From Arthrobacter sp. PAMC25564 (GTDB taxonomy: Bacteria; Actinomycetota; Actinomycetes; Actinomycetales; Micrococcaceae), in NCBI RefSeq assembly GCF_004798705.1, contig NZ_CP039290.1, positions 1,674,001 through 1,738,000 on the forward strand: a stretch of 64,000 bases of DNA. The letters are read 5' to 3'. How positions within the stretch are numbered: position 1 is the first letter of the stretch; the number at the start of each line of letters is the position of its first letter. The position numbers and the translations under genes were made by a program. This document shows, one piece after another, positions 1-9,603 of this stretch. The notes beneath the pieces were generated by a model, which saw nothing but the letters and a program-made list of their open reading frames with translations, searched no databases and was not told the origin of the DNA.

Positions 1-827
1 CCGCCTCCGGATCCGGCGGACCCCTCGTGATCGGTTCCGCCGATTTCCCGGAAAGCCAGATCGTCGCCGAGGTCTACGCGGGTGCCCTGAACGCTGCCGG
101 TGTCACGGCCAGCACCAAGCCGAACATCGGGTCGCGCGAGGTGTACTTCAAGGCCGTGCAGGACGGGTCCGTGGACGTCGTCCCCGACTACAGCGGCAAC
201 CTCCTGCTGTACGTGAACAAGGACGCCACGGAAGTCTCGGCCGGTGACATCGCGAAGGCGCTTCCCGCCAAGCTGCCGGAAGGCCTGGCCGTGCTGGACG
301 CCTCCAAGGCCGAGGACAAGGACGCCATGGTCGTCACCAAGGCCACCGCGGAGAAGTACCAGCTCAAATCCATCGAGGACCTGGCCAAGGTCTGCAGCGA
401 CATCGTCGTGGGCGCCCCGGCGACCTTTGCCGAGCGCGCCTACGGGCTGCCGGGCCTGAAGAAGAACTACGGCTGCGAGCCCAAGAAGCTTGAGCCGTTC
501 AGCGACGGCGGCGGCGCCGTCACGCTCAAGGCCCTGCTCTCGGACCAGGTCCAGGTGGCGGATATCTACACCACCACCCCGTCCATCGCGGACAACGACC
601 TGGTGGTGCTGGAGGACCCGAAGAACAACTTCATCGCCCAGCAGGTGCTGCCGCTGTACAACAAGTCCAAGATGACGGACAAGGCGAAGGAGGCACTTAA
701 CGCCGTGTCCAGGATCCTCAGCACCGATGACCTGATCAACCTCAACCGGGCCGTCAGCGGGAGCCAGAAACAGAACCCCAAGGACGCCGCCGCTGCGTGG
801 CTCAAGGACAAGGGAATCGTCAAGTAA
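1..827 (+). CDS. Glycine betaine/choline-type ABC transporter substrate-binding protein (5' truncated by window edge)
   Basis: The reading frame is open from base 3 to the TAA at 825-827, so the N-terminus, including any signal peptide or lipobox, lies outside the window. A GTG at 27 is in frame but is probably an internal valine, because the preceding in-frame codons read like the Ser/Gly-rich linker that follows a lipobox. The visible 270 or so residues look like the OpuAC/ProX (PF04069) fold. They start with V-I-G-S-A-D-F-P-E-S, continue with an S-R-E-V-Y-F-K-A pattern and a P-D-Y-S-G-N segment, and end in K-D-K-G-I-V-K. Such proteins bind quaternary amines outside the membrane and deliver them to a permease/ATPase pair, which would lie upstream. 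A strong hairpin follows the stop. Ligand specificity cannot be read from the sequence. Confidence 0.85.
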   Translation, partial: ASGSGGPLVIGSADFPESQIVAEVYAGALNAAGVTASTKPNIGSREVYFKAVQDGSVDVVPDYSGNLLLYVNKDATEVSAGDIAKALPAKLPEGLAVLDASKAEDKDAMVVTKATAEKYQLKSIEDLAKVCSDIVVGAPATFAERAYGLPGLKKNYGCEPKKLEPFSDGGGAVTLKALLSDQVQVADIYTTTPSIADNDLVVLEDPKNNFIAQQVLPLYNKSKMTDKAKEALNAVSRILSTDDLINLNRAVSGSQKQNPKDAAAAWLKDKGIVK

Positions 828-855
828 GGCCGGCTGACAGCCCTTCCCTGCGTTC

Positions 856-907
856 GACGGCGGCTGCCGGCCTCCGCTCCCTCACGGGGGTGCCGGCAGC
901 CGCCGTC
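856..907 (+). terminator. Strong intergenic hairpin, probable terminator
   Basis: A perfect 16-bp inverted repeat (arms 856-871 and 892-907, loop 20 nt) lies between the binding-protein stop at 827 and the aminotransferase start at 1003. There is no clean T-run after it, so termination may be inefficient or factor-assisted. Confidence 0.6.
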
Positions 908-990
908 GTGGTTCTGGTGCGGTTTCACCGCTTGTGACGGCGGGAAACGGCTGTGAGGCATGTCTCGCCGGAAGTGGATGCGGCATATGG

Positions 991-996
991 CATATT
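991..996 (+). promoter_or_regulatory. Candidate leaderless -10 box for the aminotransferase
   Basis: CATATT ends 6 nt before the ATG at 1003 and there is no Shine-Dalgarno sequence in between. This is the arrangement expected of a leaderless actinobacterial transcript. Confidence 0.4.
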
Positions 997-1002
997 TGAT
1001 GA

Positions 1003-2223
1003 ATGGCAGAATTTAAGCAGTCCACCAAGCTTCATAATGTCCTCTACGACATCCGTGGACCGATTCTTCAGGCCGCCCAGCAGATGGAGGCAGAGGGTCA
1101 CCGCATCCTCAAACTGAACATCGGAAACCCGGCCCCCTTCGGGTTCGAAGCGCCGGACGCGATCCTGGTGGACATGATCCGCCACCTGCCACATGCCCAG
1201 GGCTACAGCGATTCCCGCGGCATTTTCTCCGCCCGCACCGCCGTCTCGCAGTACTACCAGACGCGCGGTATCCAGAACATCCACGTCGATGACATCTACC
1301 TGGGCAACGGCGTCAGCGAACTCATCACCATGTCGCTGATGGCACTGCTGGACGGCGGCGACGAGGTCCTGATCCCGACGCCGGACTACCCGCTGTGGAC
1401 CGCTTCCGTGGCCCTGGCCGGCGGCAAACCCGTGCACTACCTGTGCGACGAGGACTCGGGCTGGCAGCCCGACCTGGCGGACCTCGAAGCGAAGATCACC
1501 CCGCGCACCAAGGGCATTGTGGTGATCAACCCCAACAACCCCACCGGTGCGGTGTACCCGGAGGACACGCTGAAGAAGATCGTGGCCCTCGCCGAGAAGC
1601 ACGGGCTGGTACTCTTCGCCGACGAGATCTACGAGAAGATCCTCTACGAAGACGCCGTCCACGTGAACATGGCCAGCCTCACCGGGGACGATGTGCTGTG
1701 CCTGACGTTCAGCGGCCTGTCCAAGGCCTACCGCGTGTGCGGCTACCGGGCAGGCTGGATGGCCATCTCGGGCCCCAAGAAGGACGCAGCAGACTACCTC
1801 GAAGGCATCAACCTGCTCGCGAACATGCGCCTGTGCGCCAATGTGCCGGCCCAGCACGCGATCCAGACGGCACTCGGCGGCTACCAGAGCATCAACGACC
1901 TGATCCTCCCGGGCGGACGCCTGCTGGAACAGCGCAACAAGGCCTATGACATGCTCAACGCCATCCCGGGCGTCAGCACGCAGCAGGCGCGGGGCGCCAT
2001 GTACCTGTTCCCGAAGCTCGATCCGGAGGTCTATCACATCCGTGACGACGAGAAGTTCGTCCTGGACCTGCTCCGCGAGCAGAAGATCCTCGTCTCCCAC
2101 GGCCGCGCCTTCAACTGGGTCCGCCCGGACCACTTCCGGATGGTCACGCTGCCGCTGGTCAAGGACCTCGAAGAGGCACTGAACCGCATGGCGGACTTCC
2201 TGAGCCGCTACAAGGGGAACTAG
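1003..2223 (+). CDS. alaA: PLP-dependent aminotransferase, AlaA-like (alanine/glutamate-pyruvate type)
   Basis: This 406-residue fold-type I class I/II aminotransferase closely matches the AlaA (YfbQ) family in layout. It has G-N-P-A-P near residue 41, the N-P-N-N-P-T-G motif at 176-182, D-E-I-Y at 207-210, and the Schiff-base lysine at about 241 in S-G-L-S-K-A-Y-R-V-C-G-Y-R-A-G-W. Members transfer an amino group from glutamate to pyruvate in the cytoplasm, giving alanine. The length is normal for the family. The ATG at 1003 is supported by a -10-like CATATT 6 nt upstream and the absence of an SD. It stands alone between a hairpin and the PPK2 gene 67 nt downstream. Exact substrate preference is inferred from family resemblance only. 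Confidence 0.85.
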   Translation: MAEFKQSTKLHNVLYDIRGPILQAAQQMEAEGHRILKLNIGNPAPFGFEAPDAILVDMIRHLPHAQGYSDSRGIFSARTAVSQYYQTRGIQNIHVDDIYLGNGVSELITMSLMALLDGGDEVLIPTPDYPLWTASVALAGGKPVHYLCDEDSGWQPDLADLEAKITPRTKGIVVINPNNPTGAVYPEDTLKKIVALAEKHGLVLFADEIYEKILYEDAVHVNMASLTGDDVLCLTFSGLSKAYRVCGYRAGWMAISGPKKDAADYLEGINLLANMRLCANVPAQHAIQTALGGYQSINDLILPGGRLLEQRNKAYDMLNAIPGVSTQQARGAMYLFPKLDPEVYHIRDDEKFVLDLLREQKILVSHGRAFNWVRPDHFRMVTLPLVKDLEEALNRMADFLSRYKGN

Positions 2224-2293
2224 GCTTCGGTCAGCAGCGCAACGGGGCCCTCGCCCCGCGGACCACGGCTGCGCCAACCGGAAAGAGGCATTG

Positions 2294-3148
2294 ATGGCAG
2301 GCTCCGCGACATTCGATGACCACCCCTCGAAACTCCTGAAGGTCGGGAAGGGCTTTAGCCTGAAGGCGCTGGACCCAGGCTCGACACCCGGCTACGACGG
2401 CGAGAAGCCCGACGGCGAGCAGCTGCTGGACCAGCTGGACGACAGGCTCGCCCAGCTCCAGGAGCAGCTCTTCGCCGAGTCCCGGTTTGGCGGGACCAAA
2501 CGGATCCTGCTCATCCTGCAGGCCATGGACACTGCCGGCAAGGGCGGAATCGTAACCCACGTCATGGGCGCCATGAATCCCCACGGGGTCCAGCTGAAGT
2601 CCTTCAAGGCACCCACTCAGGAAGAGAAGTCCTACGATTTCCTCTGGCGGATCGAGAAGGAAGTGCCGGCGGCGGGCATGGTGGGGGTCTTCGACCGCTC
2701 CCACTACGAGGACGTCCTGATTCATCGCGTCCACCGCTGGGCCAGCCCCGAGGAACTGGAGCGCCGCTACCGGGCCATCAACGAGTTCGAGGCCCGGCAG
2801 ACGGGTGCCGGAACCAGAATCGTCAAGGTCATGCTGCACATCAGCCGCGACGAACAAAAGGAGCGGCTGCTGGCCCGGCTGGAGGATCCGGCCAAGCTCT
2901 GGAAATACAGCAGCACGGACCTGAAGGAACGGGCCTTCTGGGCAGACTATATGGACGCCTACCAGAAGGCCTTCGACAAGACCAGCACCGAACAGGCCCC
3001 GTGGCACGTCGTGCCGGCCAACAAGAAGTGGTACGCGCGCATCGCCGTGCAGCAGCTGCTGCTTGAGGCACTCGAGGGGCTGAAACTGCAGTGGCCCGTC
3101 CCGGACCTCGACGTCGGCATGGAACGGGAGCTGGTCCAACGCTCCTGA
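2294..3148 (+). CDS. PPK2-family polyphosphate:nucleotide phosphotransferase
   Basis: The 284-residue protein has the PPK2 kinase fold. A Walker A-type loop M-D-T-A-G-K-G-G lies at about 78-85, followed by G-V-F-D-R-S-H-Y-E-D (131-140), the Walker B-like segment characteristic of PPK2, and a lid region rich in Arg and Glu. Members use polyphosphate to phosphorylate nucleoside mono- or diphosphates. The ATG at 2294 was chosen because GAAAGAGG precedes it; an adjacent TTG at 2291 would add one residue. Whether it acts on NMPs or NDPs cannot be settled by eye. It is followed convergently by xseB with a 50-nt gap. Confidence 0.88.
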   Translation: MAGSATFDDHPSKLLKVGKGFSLKALDPGSTPGYDGEKPDGEQLLDQLDDRLAQLQEQLFAESRFGGTKRILLILQAMDTAGKGGIVTHVMGAMNPHGVQLKSFKAPTQEEKSYDFLWRIEKEVPAAGMVGVFDRSHYEDVLIHRVHRWASPEELERRYRAINEFEARQTGAGTRIVKVMLHISRDEQKERLLARLEDPAKLWKYSSTDLKERAFWADYMDAYQKAFDKTSTEQAPWHVVPANKKWYARIAVQQLLLEALEGLKLQWPVPDLDVGMERELVQRS

Positions 3149-3198
3149 ACGGCGCTCCTGAACGGCCCGGACTGTCCGCCGCCGGACGTGCCGTTTCC

Positions 3199-3429
3199 CT
3201 AGCCGTCCTGCGCGGCCTGGTCCCGGGCGGCGGCAAGGCGCTTGCGGGCGCCTTCCAGCCACTGTTCACAGCGCTTGGCCAGCGCCTCGCCGCGCTCCCA
3301 CAGCGCCAGGGATTCCTCCAGGCTGGCACCGCCGGCTTCCAGCCTGCCGACGACCCCGACGAGTTGCTCGCGGGCATCCTCATAGCTCAGTCCGTCGATG
3401 TCGGTGTTCGGCTTTGTTTCTGCTGCCAT
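3199..3429 (-). CDS. xseB: Exodeoxyribonuclease VII small subunit
   Basis: The 76-residue acidic helical protein contains the XseB signature: [10 protein letters not shown], then [16 protein letters not shown], then [11 protein letters not shown]. Several copies coat the large subunit to form exonuclease VII, which degrades single-stranded DNA to oligonucleotides. It lies 69 nt downstream of xseA on the same strand, the usual operon order. Length is typical. Confidence 0.92.
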   Translation of the reverse strand: MAAETKPNTDIDGLSYEDAREQLVGVVGRLEAGGASLEESLALWERGEALAKRCEQWLEGARKRLAAARDQAAQDG

Positions 3430-3498
3430 GTCGTACTCCTTGATGGGTTCCGGGGGAGGGGTGGTTCTGATCGAACGGTGAGGCGGGATTCCGCGGGT

Positions 3499-4785
3499 TC
3501 AGCTGTCGGAGGCTTCCTGCCCGCCGGTGGACTGCGCGGTGAACCTGCCGCCGGCCACGCGGACCGAGAGCGCGGTTCCTTCCGGCGCCTGCGAGGGGTG
3601 CCGGACAACCTCCCGGGGCGTGCCGGGGACCGCCTCACCATCGCTGAGCTGCACGACGGCGTAACCACGGTCCAGGGTCTTCTGCGGCGAGAGCGCACGC
3701 ACCTGGGCCCTGAGATGGACCAACTGGTCCGCGGCCCGCACCACCGCGGTGTTGACGGCCGCGTGCGAGCGGCCCTTGAGCCTTTCGACGTCGTCGAGCC
3801 GGGTGGTGACCATGGCTTCGGGGGACGCGAGCACCGGCCGGGAGCGCAGCGAGGCCAGCCGGTCGGCTTCCCGCTCCACGAGCCGTGTGACGCCGCGGCG
3901 GAGCTGGTCCCGTGCCTGCCGCACCAGGGCGAGCTCCTCGACGACGTCCGGAACGATCCTCTTGGCGGCGTCGGTGGGGGTGGAAGCCCGGAGGTCTGCC
4001 ACGTCGTCGAGGATCGGCCGGTCCGCCTCATGGCCAATCGCGCTCACCACGGGCGTTGCGGCGTCGGACACGGCCCGGATGAGCTCTTCGTTGCTGAACG
4101 GCAGCAGGTCCTCCAAGGCTCCGCCGCCGCGGGCGATGACAATGACGTCAACGACGGGGTGGGCGTCCAGCTCCCGCAGCGCCGCGATGATCTGCGCGAC
4201 GGCGGTGTTCCCCTGGACCGCGACTTCCCGGATCTCGAATTCGACGGCCGGCCAGCGCAGGGCGGCGTTGCGCAGTACGTCCTTCTTGGCGTCCGAGTCG
4301 CGGCCGGTGATGAGGCCGATCCGGTGCGGGAGCAGGGGGAGCCGTTTCTTGCGGGCGTCCGAGAACAGCCCCTCTGCCGCGAGGGCCTGGCGCAGCCGCT
4401 CGATCCTGGCCAGCAGATCCCCGAGGCCCACCGGCCTGATGTCCTTTACCGACATGCTCAGCCGGCCCGTCTTGAGCCAGAACTCGGCCTTCAGCAGGGC
4501 CACCACGCGGGAGCCGCGTTCCAGCGGTGTCTGCTGGCGGTCCAGCACATTCGTCCAGATCGATGCCGGCAGGGAAATCTCCGCGTCGATGTCCCGCAGG
4601 GTCAGGTAGGCGTTGCTGCCGCGCCGGTTCAGCTCGATGACCTGGCCTTCGACCCAGGCCGAGGGCGCGCGGTCGATGTGCATCTTGAGTTTCTGGGAGA
4701 GCAGCTGCAGGGGCCAGGGATTGTCCGGGCTGGTTTGCGCCGCCGTGGCCGGAAGCGTGGTGGCTGCCGCAGGATCCTCAGGCAT
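3499..4785 (-). CDS. xseA: Exodeoxyribonuclease VII large subunit
   Basis: The 428-residue protein has an N-terminal OB-fold (about residues 25-125, with A-W-V-E-G-Q-V-I-E-L near 43) and the catalytic XseA domain. The latter carries I-G-L-I-T-G-R-D-S-D-A, V-I-V-I-A-R-G-G-G-A-L-E-D-L, V-V-S-A-I-G-H-E-A-D and the late D-R-G-Y-A-V-V motif. Together with XseB it cleaves single-stranded DNA from both ends in repair and recombination. The start is an ATG just after a purine-containing stretch. The gene is the first of the xseA-xseB pair, and 222 nt without a credible gene separate it from the divergent membrane-protein gene. Confidence 0.92.
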   Translation of the reverse strand: MPEDPAAATTLPATAAQTSPDNPWPLQLLSQKLKMHIDRAPSAWVEGQVIELNRRGSNAYLTLRDIDAEISLPASIWTNVLDRQQTPLERGSRVVALLKAEFWLKTGRLSMSVKDIRPVGLGDLLARIERLRQALAAEGLFSDARKKRLPLLPHRIGLITGRDSDAKKDVLRNAALRWPAVEFEIREVAVQGNTAVAQIIAALRELDAHPVVDVIVIARGGGALEDLLPFSNEELIRAVSDAATPVVSAIGHEADRPILDDVADLRASTPTDAAKRIVPDVVEELALVRQARDQLRRGVTRLVEREADRLASLRSRPVLASPEAMVTTRLDDVERLKGRSHAAVNTAVVRAADQLVHLRAQVRALSPQKTLDRGYAVVQLSDGEAVPGTPREVVRHPSQAPEGTALSVRVAGGRFTAQSTGGQEASDS

Positions 4786-5007
4786 GCCTGTCTCCGGGGG
4801 CGGAGAGTGCCGTGTGCATATGTGGTGTTGTCCTTTGCCGGGGCGGAGCCGTCCGCAGGTAACGTTTCAGGAAAGGTGACCGGCAGGCAGCTGGAACTTG
4901 TCTGTTTCAACTCTATCCATAGCTCTATCACCAGGGCCGGACTTTATCGCTCGCCGGGCAGTGCCCCGTAGGATGGCAGTATCCCCACGACTTCCAAGGA
5001 CTCTGTT

Positions 5008-5853
5008 TTGCGCACTTTCGTCTCGGCCGCCGCCGTACTCATCGGGCTCCTGATGGCGGCTGTAGCTGTTCCAGCCATCTGGGTTGACCGGAACATCGTC
5101 CAGGAAGACGGGTTCGCCGCCCTGGCCGGGCCGCTGGGCAAGGACCCCGTTTTCCAGCGCAGGCTCGCCACCGCGGCCGTCAGCAGCCTCGGGTCCGGAG
5201 ACCGGATCCCCGGTGCCCTCACCGACCTGGCCCGGCCGATCCTGGAAGCCGCGGCACAGTCCCTGACCGGCATGCCAGGCTACCCGGATGCATGGGCGGA
5301 AACGCTGCGCAGGAGCCACCGGCTGACCTTCGCAGATCCGGCCACGCTGCCGGCGGAGGCCGACGGCGCCACCTCGCTGACCTTGGACGTCGCACCGCTG
5401 GCGGCGCTGGTCGCGAAGCAGGTGTCGGACGCCACGAAGCTGCCGCTCAGCGCACCGGACCAGGTGTTGATCCACATCGGGCAGTCCAACCAGCGCCAGG
5501 CCATCGAAAGGGCGGCCGCCTACGCGCCGATGGGCTATGCCGTAGCCGTCGGAGCCGGCATCGCCTTCCTGCTGGCCCTGGTTGCCGCACGCCGCCGCTG
5601 GAGCGTCGTGGCGGGGACCGGAGCCGGCGTACTGGTGCTTGCCGGGGCGTGGAAACTGGCTTCCGATGCCGCCGGCGCCGCGCTGACCGGGACCTCCAGC
5701 GGCAACGAGGTGGCGGACACCTTCAAGCTCGAGTTTGTGGCCGCTTCCGCGGGCAGTTTCGGGCAGTGGATCCTGACAGCCGCGGTGGCGGGCGGGGTCC
5801 TGCTGGCCGGCGGCCTCGTGCTTCGCGCCGTCGGCGGCCGCCGCCGCGCCTGA
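5008..5853 (+). CDS. Uncharacterised membrane protein with large extracytoplasmic loop
   Basis: The 281-residue protein starts at a TTG preceded by AAGGA. Hydrophobic segments are predicted at about residues 5-27, 176-198, 201-218 and 252-273. Between the first and second lies an extracytoplasmic stretch of about 150 residues rich in Ala, Leu, Asp and Pro. The tail is G-G-R-R-R-A. No catalytic motif was recognised. The arrangement (one N-terminal helix, soluble domain, then C-terminal helices) is common among actinobacterial cell-envelope proteins of unknown role. It lies 53 nt before ispH, but ispH appears to have its own promoter. Confidence 0.7.
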   Translation: MRTFVSAAAVLIGLLMAAVAVPAIWVDRNIVQEDGFAALAGPLGKDPVFQRRLATAAVSSLGSGDRIPGALTDLARPILEAAAQSLTGMPGYPDAWAETLRRSHRLTFADPATLPAEADGATSLTLDVAPLAALVAKQVSDATKLPLSAPDQVLIHIGQSNQRQAIERAAAYAPMGYAVAVGAGIAFLLALVAARRRWSVVAGTGAGVLVLAGAWKLASDAAGAALTGTSSGNEVADTFKLEFVAASAGSFGQWILTAAVAGGVLLAGGLVLRAVGGRRRA

Positions 5854-5894
5854 ACCGCGCCTGCCCGCCAAAAACGGGTGGCTTTGAACACCGG

Positions 5895-5900
5895 TAGCAT
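5895..5900 (+). promoter_or_regulatory. Candidate leaderless -10 box for ispH
   Basis: TAGCAT is followed by 6 nt and then the ATG at 5907. There is no SD sequence in the gap. Confidence 0.5.
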
Positions 5901-5906
5901 TGAAGA

Positions 5907-6995
5907 ATGACCTCCACCGCAGTCTCCATACCGATGCCATCCGTTCCGCGCCGGCGGCGTTCGCCGGAGGAAGTACTGGCCGCGGCGCCCGTTGCCGGGG
6001 CCAAGAAGGTGCTGCTCGCGGCACCGCGCGGCTATTGCGCCGGCGTGGACCGCGCCGTCATTGCCGTGGAAAAAGCCCTGGAGCATTATGGTCCCCCCGT
6101 CTACGTGCGCAAGCAGATTGTGCACAACGTCCACGTGGTCAGCTCGCTGGAGGAAAAGGGCGCAATCTTCGTGGACGAAACAGACGAGGTCCCCGAGGGC
6201 GCGCTCGTGATCTTCTCCGCCCACGGCGTATCGCCTGCGGTGGTCCAGTCCGCCGAGGACCGCGGTCTGCGGACCATCGACGCGACCTGCCCGCTCGTGA
6301 CCAAGGTGCACCGCGAAGCGGTCCGCTTCGCCAAGGACGATTTCGACATCCTGCTGATCGGCCACGATGGCCACGAGGAAGTCGAAGGGACCGCGGGTGA
6401 GGCGCCCGAGCACATCCAGATCATCAACGGCCCGCATGAGGTCGGCAAGGTCACTGTCCGGGACCCGGAGAAGGTCATCTGGCTCTCGCAGACCACCCTC
6501 AGTGTGGACGAAACCATGGAGACGGTCAGGCTCCTGAAGGAACGGTTCCCCACCCTGCAGGATCCGCCCAGCGACGACATCTGCTACGCCACGACGAACC
6601 GCCAGGTGGCCATCAAGAAGATCTCGCCGCAGGCCGACCTCGTCATCGTGGTCGGGTCGGCCAACTCGTCCAACTCCGTCCGCCTCGTCGAGGTGGCGCT
6701 GGAATACGGCGCCAAGGCTTCGTACCGGGTCGACTTCGCCAACGAGGTCGACGAGGCCTGGTTCGAGGGCGTCGCCACGGTGGGCGTGACCTCGGGGGCC
6801 TCGGTCCCGGAAGTGCTCGTCAAGGACGTGCTGCGGCTCCTGGCCGACTACGGCTACGGCTCCGTCGAGGAAGTCGTCACGGCCGAGGAGGACCTGCTCT
6901 TCTCCCTGCCGAAGGAGCTCCGGGCAACCCTGAAGCAGGCCGGGGACGTCTCCCGGGCGCTCGGCGGCCGCGGCGTGCGCCCGGCCCAGTCCTAG
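5907..6995 (+). CDS. ispH: 4-hydroxy-3-methylbut-2-enyl diphosphate reductase (IspH/LytB)
   Basis: This 362-residue iron-sulfur enzyme catalyses the last step of the MEP pathway, producing IPP and DMAPP. The three cluster-binding cysteines are visible at about 44 (R-G-Y-C-A-G-V), 128 (D-A-T-C-P-L-V) and 226 (I-C-Y-A-T-T-N-R-Q). S-A-H-G-V-S-P at about 104-110 and the conserved N-S-S-N-S motif are also present. A 30-residue N-terminal extension precedes the core. A -10-like TAGCAT lies 6 nt upstream of the ATG, so the transcript is probably leaderless. Its TAG stop overlaps the stop of the convergent rmuC gene within a shared CTAG. Confidence 0.95.
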   Translation: MTSTAVSIPMPSVPRRRRSPEEVLAAAPVAGAKKVLLAAPRGYCAGVDRAVIAVEKALEHYGPPVYVRKQIVHNVHVVSSLEEKGAIFVDETDEVPEGALVIFSAHGVSPAVVQSAEDRGLRTIDATCPLVTKVHREAVRFAKDDFDILLIGHDGHEEVEGTAGEAPEHIQIINGPHEVGKVTVRDPEKVIWLSQTTLSVDETMETVRLLKERFPTLQDPPSDDICYATTNRQVAIKKISPQADLVIVVGSANSSNSVRLVEVALEYGAKASYRVDFANEVDEAWFEGVATVGVTSGASVPEVLVKDVLRLLADYGYGSVEEVVTAEEDLLFSLPKELRATLKQAGDVSRALGGRGVRPAQS

Positions 6996-8293
6996 CCGGC
7001 ACGTTCCCAGGCGGCCGGTCCGTCCGAGTTCTCCCCGGGCCCCCACGCCTGCCCGCCTGGCTGCGGCTCCGGCCCGGAGGACTGCAGCTCCGGCCCGGAG
7101 GACTGCAGCTCCGGGGCTGCCACCGAACGCGGCGTCACCTCGACGGAGACGGGCGTGACGAGCCCGGCGGACTCCAGGGCATTGAGCTTCCTCGCGGTGG
7201 GCAGTATCCGGGCCTCCAGCGTACCGACCATCGAGTTGTAGCGTTCCACCGAGGTCTTCAGCGAGGACCCGAGCTTGGTCACGTTCTCGCCGAGCGTGCC
7301 CATCCGCTCGTAGAGCTGCCGGGCCAGCTCAAAGAGTTCCCGGGCGCTGTCCGTCAACACGTCCTGCCGCCATGTGAAGGCGACCGATTTCAGCACCGCC
7401 AGGAGGGTGCCGGGGGAGGCCAGGACCACGTTTTTGGACAGTGCGTAGTCCAGCAGCGCCGGGTCCGCCGAGAGCGCCGCGGCCAGGATCGATTCCGCCG
7501 GCAGGAAGCAGACCACGAGCTCCGGAGAATTGCCGGGGATGTCCCAGTACTTCTTGGTGCTCAAGGCATCGACGTGGGCCTTCAGGGCCTTGGCATGGGC
7601 AGCCAGGTGCGCCTGCTGTCCGTTGGCGGCCTGCCCGAGCTGCAGGCTGCCGGTGGACGCGCCGAGCTCCTGCGCCGCCAGGTAGGACGCCAGCGGGACC
7701 TTCGCGTCGACCACCAGCAGCTTGTCCCCGGGCAACTGCACGACGAGGTCGGGCCGGACGCTGTTCTCCGTGCCGGCCGTGTGGACCTGCTCATGGAAGT
7801 CGACATGCCGGAGCATCCCGGCCGCTTCGACCACCCGCCGCAGCTGGACCTCGCCCCACTGGCCGCGTGCGCTGTTGGAACGCAGGGCCGACTCCAGGGC
7901 GTGGGTTGACCGCAGCAGCTGTTCATCGGACAGCCGTGCCTCCTGCAGCTGCTGGGCCAGTTGCCCGTACTGCTCCAACCGGTCCCGCTCCAGCAGCGAG
8001 ACCTGCTGCTGCACGGCGGTCAGTTTCTCCGCCACCGGGGCCAGCGCGCGCAGCACGCTGGCGTCCTGGTTCCGTGATTCGCCCAGCTCCCGGTTCTGCG
8101 CTGCCAGGAGGCGCCGCTCGGCGTCGGCAGCGGCGAACTGGGCGCTGACCTCTGAAAGCCGGGACGAGACGCCGTCGAAGTCCTGCTCCACGGCCAGATA
8201 GCGGCGCCGGAGCAACAGATAGGCGACGGCGGCGCCGGAAACGGCGCCCACGAGCAGCATGAGCAGGGCAAGTATCAGTGCAAAAGCGTCCAT
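6992..8293 (-). CDS. rmuC: RmuC family DNA recombination protein
   Basis: The 433-residue protein begins with a membrane anchor (about residues 4-28), followed by a coiled coil to about 120 rich in Gln, Glu and Leu. The RmuC nuclease-like domain then shows the [10 protein letters not shown] motif, R-P-D-L-V-V-Q-L-P and V-V-D-A-K-V-P-L. In E. coli rmuC limits rearrangements at inverted repeats. The C-terminus carries a low-complexity tail with tandem P-E-L-Q-S-S-G units, encoded by a perfect 21-bp duplication. It is divergent from ychF and convergent with ispH. Confidence 0.9.
   Translation of the reverse strand: MDAFALILALLMLLVGAVSGAAVAYLLLRRRYLAVEQDFDGVSSRLSEVSAQFAAADAERRLLAAQNRELGESRNQDASVLRALAPVAEKLTAVQQQVSLLERDRLEQYGQLAQQLQEARLSDEQLLRSTHALESALRSNSARGQWGEVQLRRVVEAAGMLRHVDFHEQVHTAGTENSVRPDLVVQLPGDKLLVVDAKVPLASYLAAQELGASTGSLQLGQAANGQQAHLAAHAKALKAHVDALSTKKYWDIPGNSPELVVCFLPAESILAAALSADPALLDYALSKNVVLASPGTLLAVLKSVAFTWRQDVLTDSARELFELARQLYERMGTLGENVTKLGSSLKTSVERYNSMVGTLEARILPTARKLNALESAGLVTPVSVEVTPRSVAAPELQSSGPELQSSGPEPQPGGQAWGPGENSDGPAAWERAG
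7067..7108. repeat. 21-bp perfect tandem duplication in rmuC
   Basis: Two identical 21-bp units (7067-7087 and 7088-7108) plus a 6-bp partial third copy lie in frame inside the 3' end of rmuC and encode repeated E-L-Q-S-S-G-P units. Confidence 0.9.
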
Positions 8294-8411
8294 GCCTTCA
8301 CTCTGGCATGCCCCTGTGACACTTTTGCCCGAACACGCACTGCGGCCACGGGCAACCGACGCCCACGGCGAACAGCGCTCCCCGGCCGCAGGATCAGGGA
8401 CCGGTTTCCGG

Positions 8412-8417
8412 TAGAAT
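8412..8417 (+). promoter_or_regulatory. Candidate leaderless -10 box for ychF
   Basis: TAGAAT lies 8 nt before the GTG at 8426, with no SD sequence between them. Confidence 0.5.
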
Positions 8418-8425
8418 CAATACTC

Positions 8426-9511
8426 GTGGCTCTTACTATTGGCATCGTCGGACTGCCCAACGTCGGCAAATCAACTCTCTTCAACGCACTGACCCGTAAC
8501 CAGGTGCTCGCAGCGAACTACCCGTTCGCCACGATCGAGCCCAACGTCGGCGTCGTTAATCTGCCGGACCCTCGGCTGGCGAAGCTGGCCGCCGTCTTCG
8601 GCTCCCAGCGCCTGCTGCCCGCCCCGGTGTCCTTCGTGGACATCGCCGGCATCGTGAAGGGAGCCTCCGAGGGCGAAGGCCTGGGCAACAAGTTCCTCGC
8701 CAACATCCGCGAGGCCGAGGCCATCGCCCAGGTCGTCCGCGTGTTCGATGACCCCGACGTCATCCACGTCGACGGCAAGGTCGATCCCCGCTCGGATGTG
8801 GAGACCATCAACACCGAGCTGATCCTGGCCGACCTCCAGACGATCGAAAAAGCCATCCCCCGGATCGAAAAAGAAGTCAAGATCAAGAAGCGGGAAGCCG
8901 CGGAACTCGCGGCAATCCTGGCAGCCCAGGCCGTGCTGGAACGTGGCGACACCATTTTCTCCTCGGTCAAGCGGGACAAACTCGAGATGGAGCACCTCAA
9001 GGAGCTCAGCCTCCTGACCGCCAAGCCCTTCATCTATGTCTTCAACGCCGACGAAGGCATCCTGGGCAGCCCGGAGAAGCAGGAAGAGCTGCGGGCCATG
9101 GTGGCCCCGGCGGACGCCATCTTCCTCGATGCCAAGCTCGAATCCGACCTCGTCGAGCTGGACGAGGAAGAGGCCCGCGAGATGCTGGAGATGAACGGCC
9201 AGGACGAATCCGGCCTGGACCAGCTGGCCCGCGTCGGCTTCCACACCCTCGGGCTGCAGACCTACCTGACGGCAGGACCCAAGGAAACCCGTGCCTGGAC
9301 CATCCACCAGGGCGACACCGCCCCGCAGGCGGCCGGCGTGATCCACTCCGATTTCCAGCGTGGATTCATCAAGGCTGAAGTAGTGTCCTTCGACGATCTG
9401 ATGGAAGCCGGCACGATGGCCGAGGCGAAGGCCCGCGGCAAGGTCCGGATCGAAGGCAAGGAATACGTCATGGTCGACGGCGACGTGGTGGAATTTAGAT
9501 TCAATGTGTGA
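8426..9511 (+). CDS. ychF: Redox-regulated ATPase/GTPase YchF (Obg-like OLA1 family)
   Basis: The 361-residue protein has the P-loop G-L-P-N-V-G-K-S at residues 9-16, the switch region with [17 protein letters not shown], a central coiled coil (about 130-190) and a C-terminal TGS domain with the late [11 protein letters not shown] motif. YchF/OLA1 proteins prefer ATP over GTP and associate with ribosomes. The GTG at 8426 is the only start giving the complete G1 region. Transcription is probably leaderless, and a clear hairpin follows the gene. Confidence 0.95.
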   Translation: MALTIGIVGLPNVGKSTLFNALTRNQVLAANYPFATIEPNVGVVNLPDPRLAKLAAVFGSQRLLPAPVSFVDIAGIVKGASEGEGLGNKFLANIREAEAIAQVVRVFDDPDVIHVDGKVDPRSDVETINTELILADLQTIEKAIPRIEKEVKIKKREAAELAAILAAQAVLERGDTIFSSVKRDKLEMEHLKELSLLTAKPFIYVFNADEGILGSPEKQEELRAMVAPADAIFLDAKLESDLVELDEEEAREMLEMNGQDESGLDQLARVGFHTLGLQTYLTAGPKETRAWTIHQGDTAPQAAGVIHSDFQRGFIKAEVVSFDDLMEAGTMAEAKARGKVRIEGKEYVMVDGDVVEFRFNV

Positions 9512-9571
9512 CGTCCCGGCGATTCCGGCAACAGGGCCACACACTGGGGCCAAGTAATTACGGATTAACTC

Positions 9572-9603
9572 GAGAGGCCCCGATTTTCCAATCGGGGCCT
9601 CTC
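9572..9603 (+). terminator. Intrinsic terminator of ychF
   Basis: A perfect 13-bp stem (arms 9572-9584 and 9591-9603) encloses a TTTCCA hexaloop 60 nt after the ychF stop. The flanking DNA is only weakly T-rich. Confidence 0.7.

Noticed and set aside
925..2277. 450-residue open frame opposite the aminotransferase gene
   Set aside because: It is the antisense shadow of a clearly recognised PLP enzyme, with composition (V/H/R/Q-rich) typical of reverse-frame translation in high-GC DNA.
4629..4931. Small minus-strand gene between xseA and the membrane-protein gene
   Set aside because: It overlaps the xseA N-terminus by about 150 bp in another frame, and its composition is not protein-like.
3091..4971. 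626-residue frame antisense to xseA and xseB
   Set aside because: Both exonuclease VII subunits are recognised on the other strand, and the frame lacks start signals and domain motifs.
5535..7046. 503-residue frame antisense to ispH
   Set aside because: ispH with all three cluster cysteines is on the + strand, and the antisense frame has no motif.
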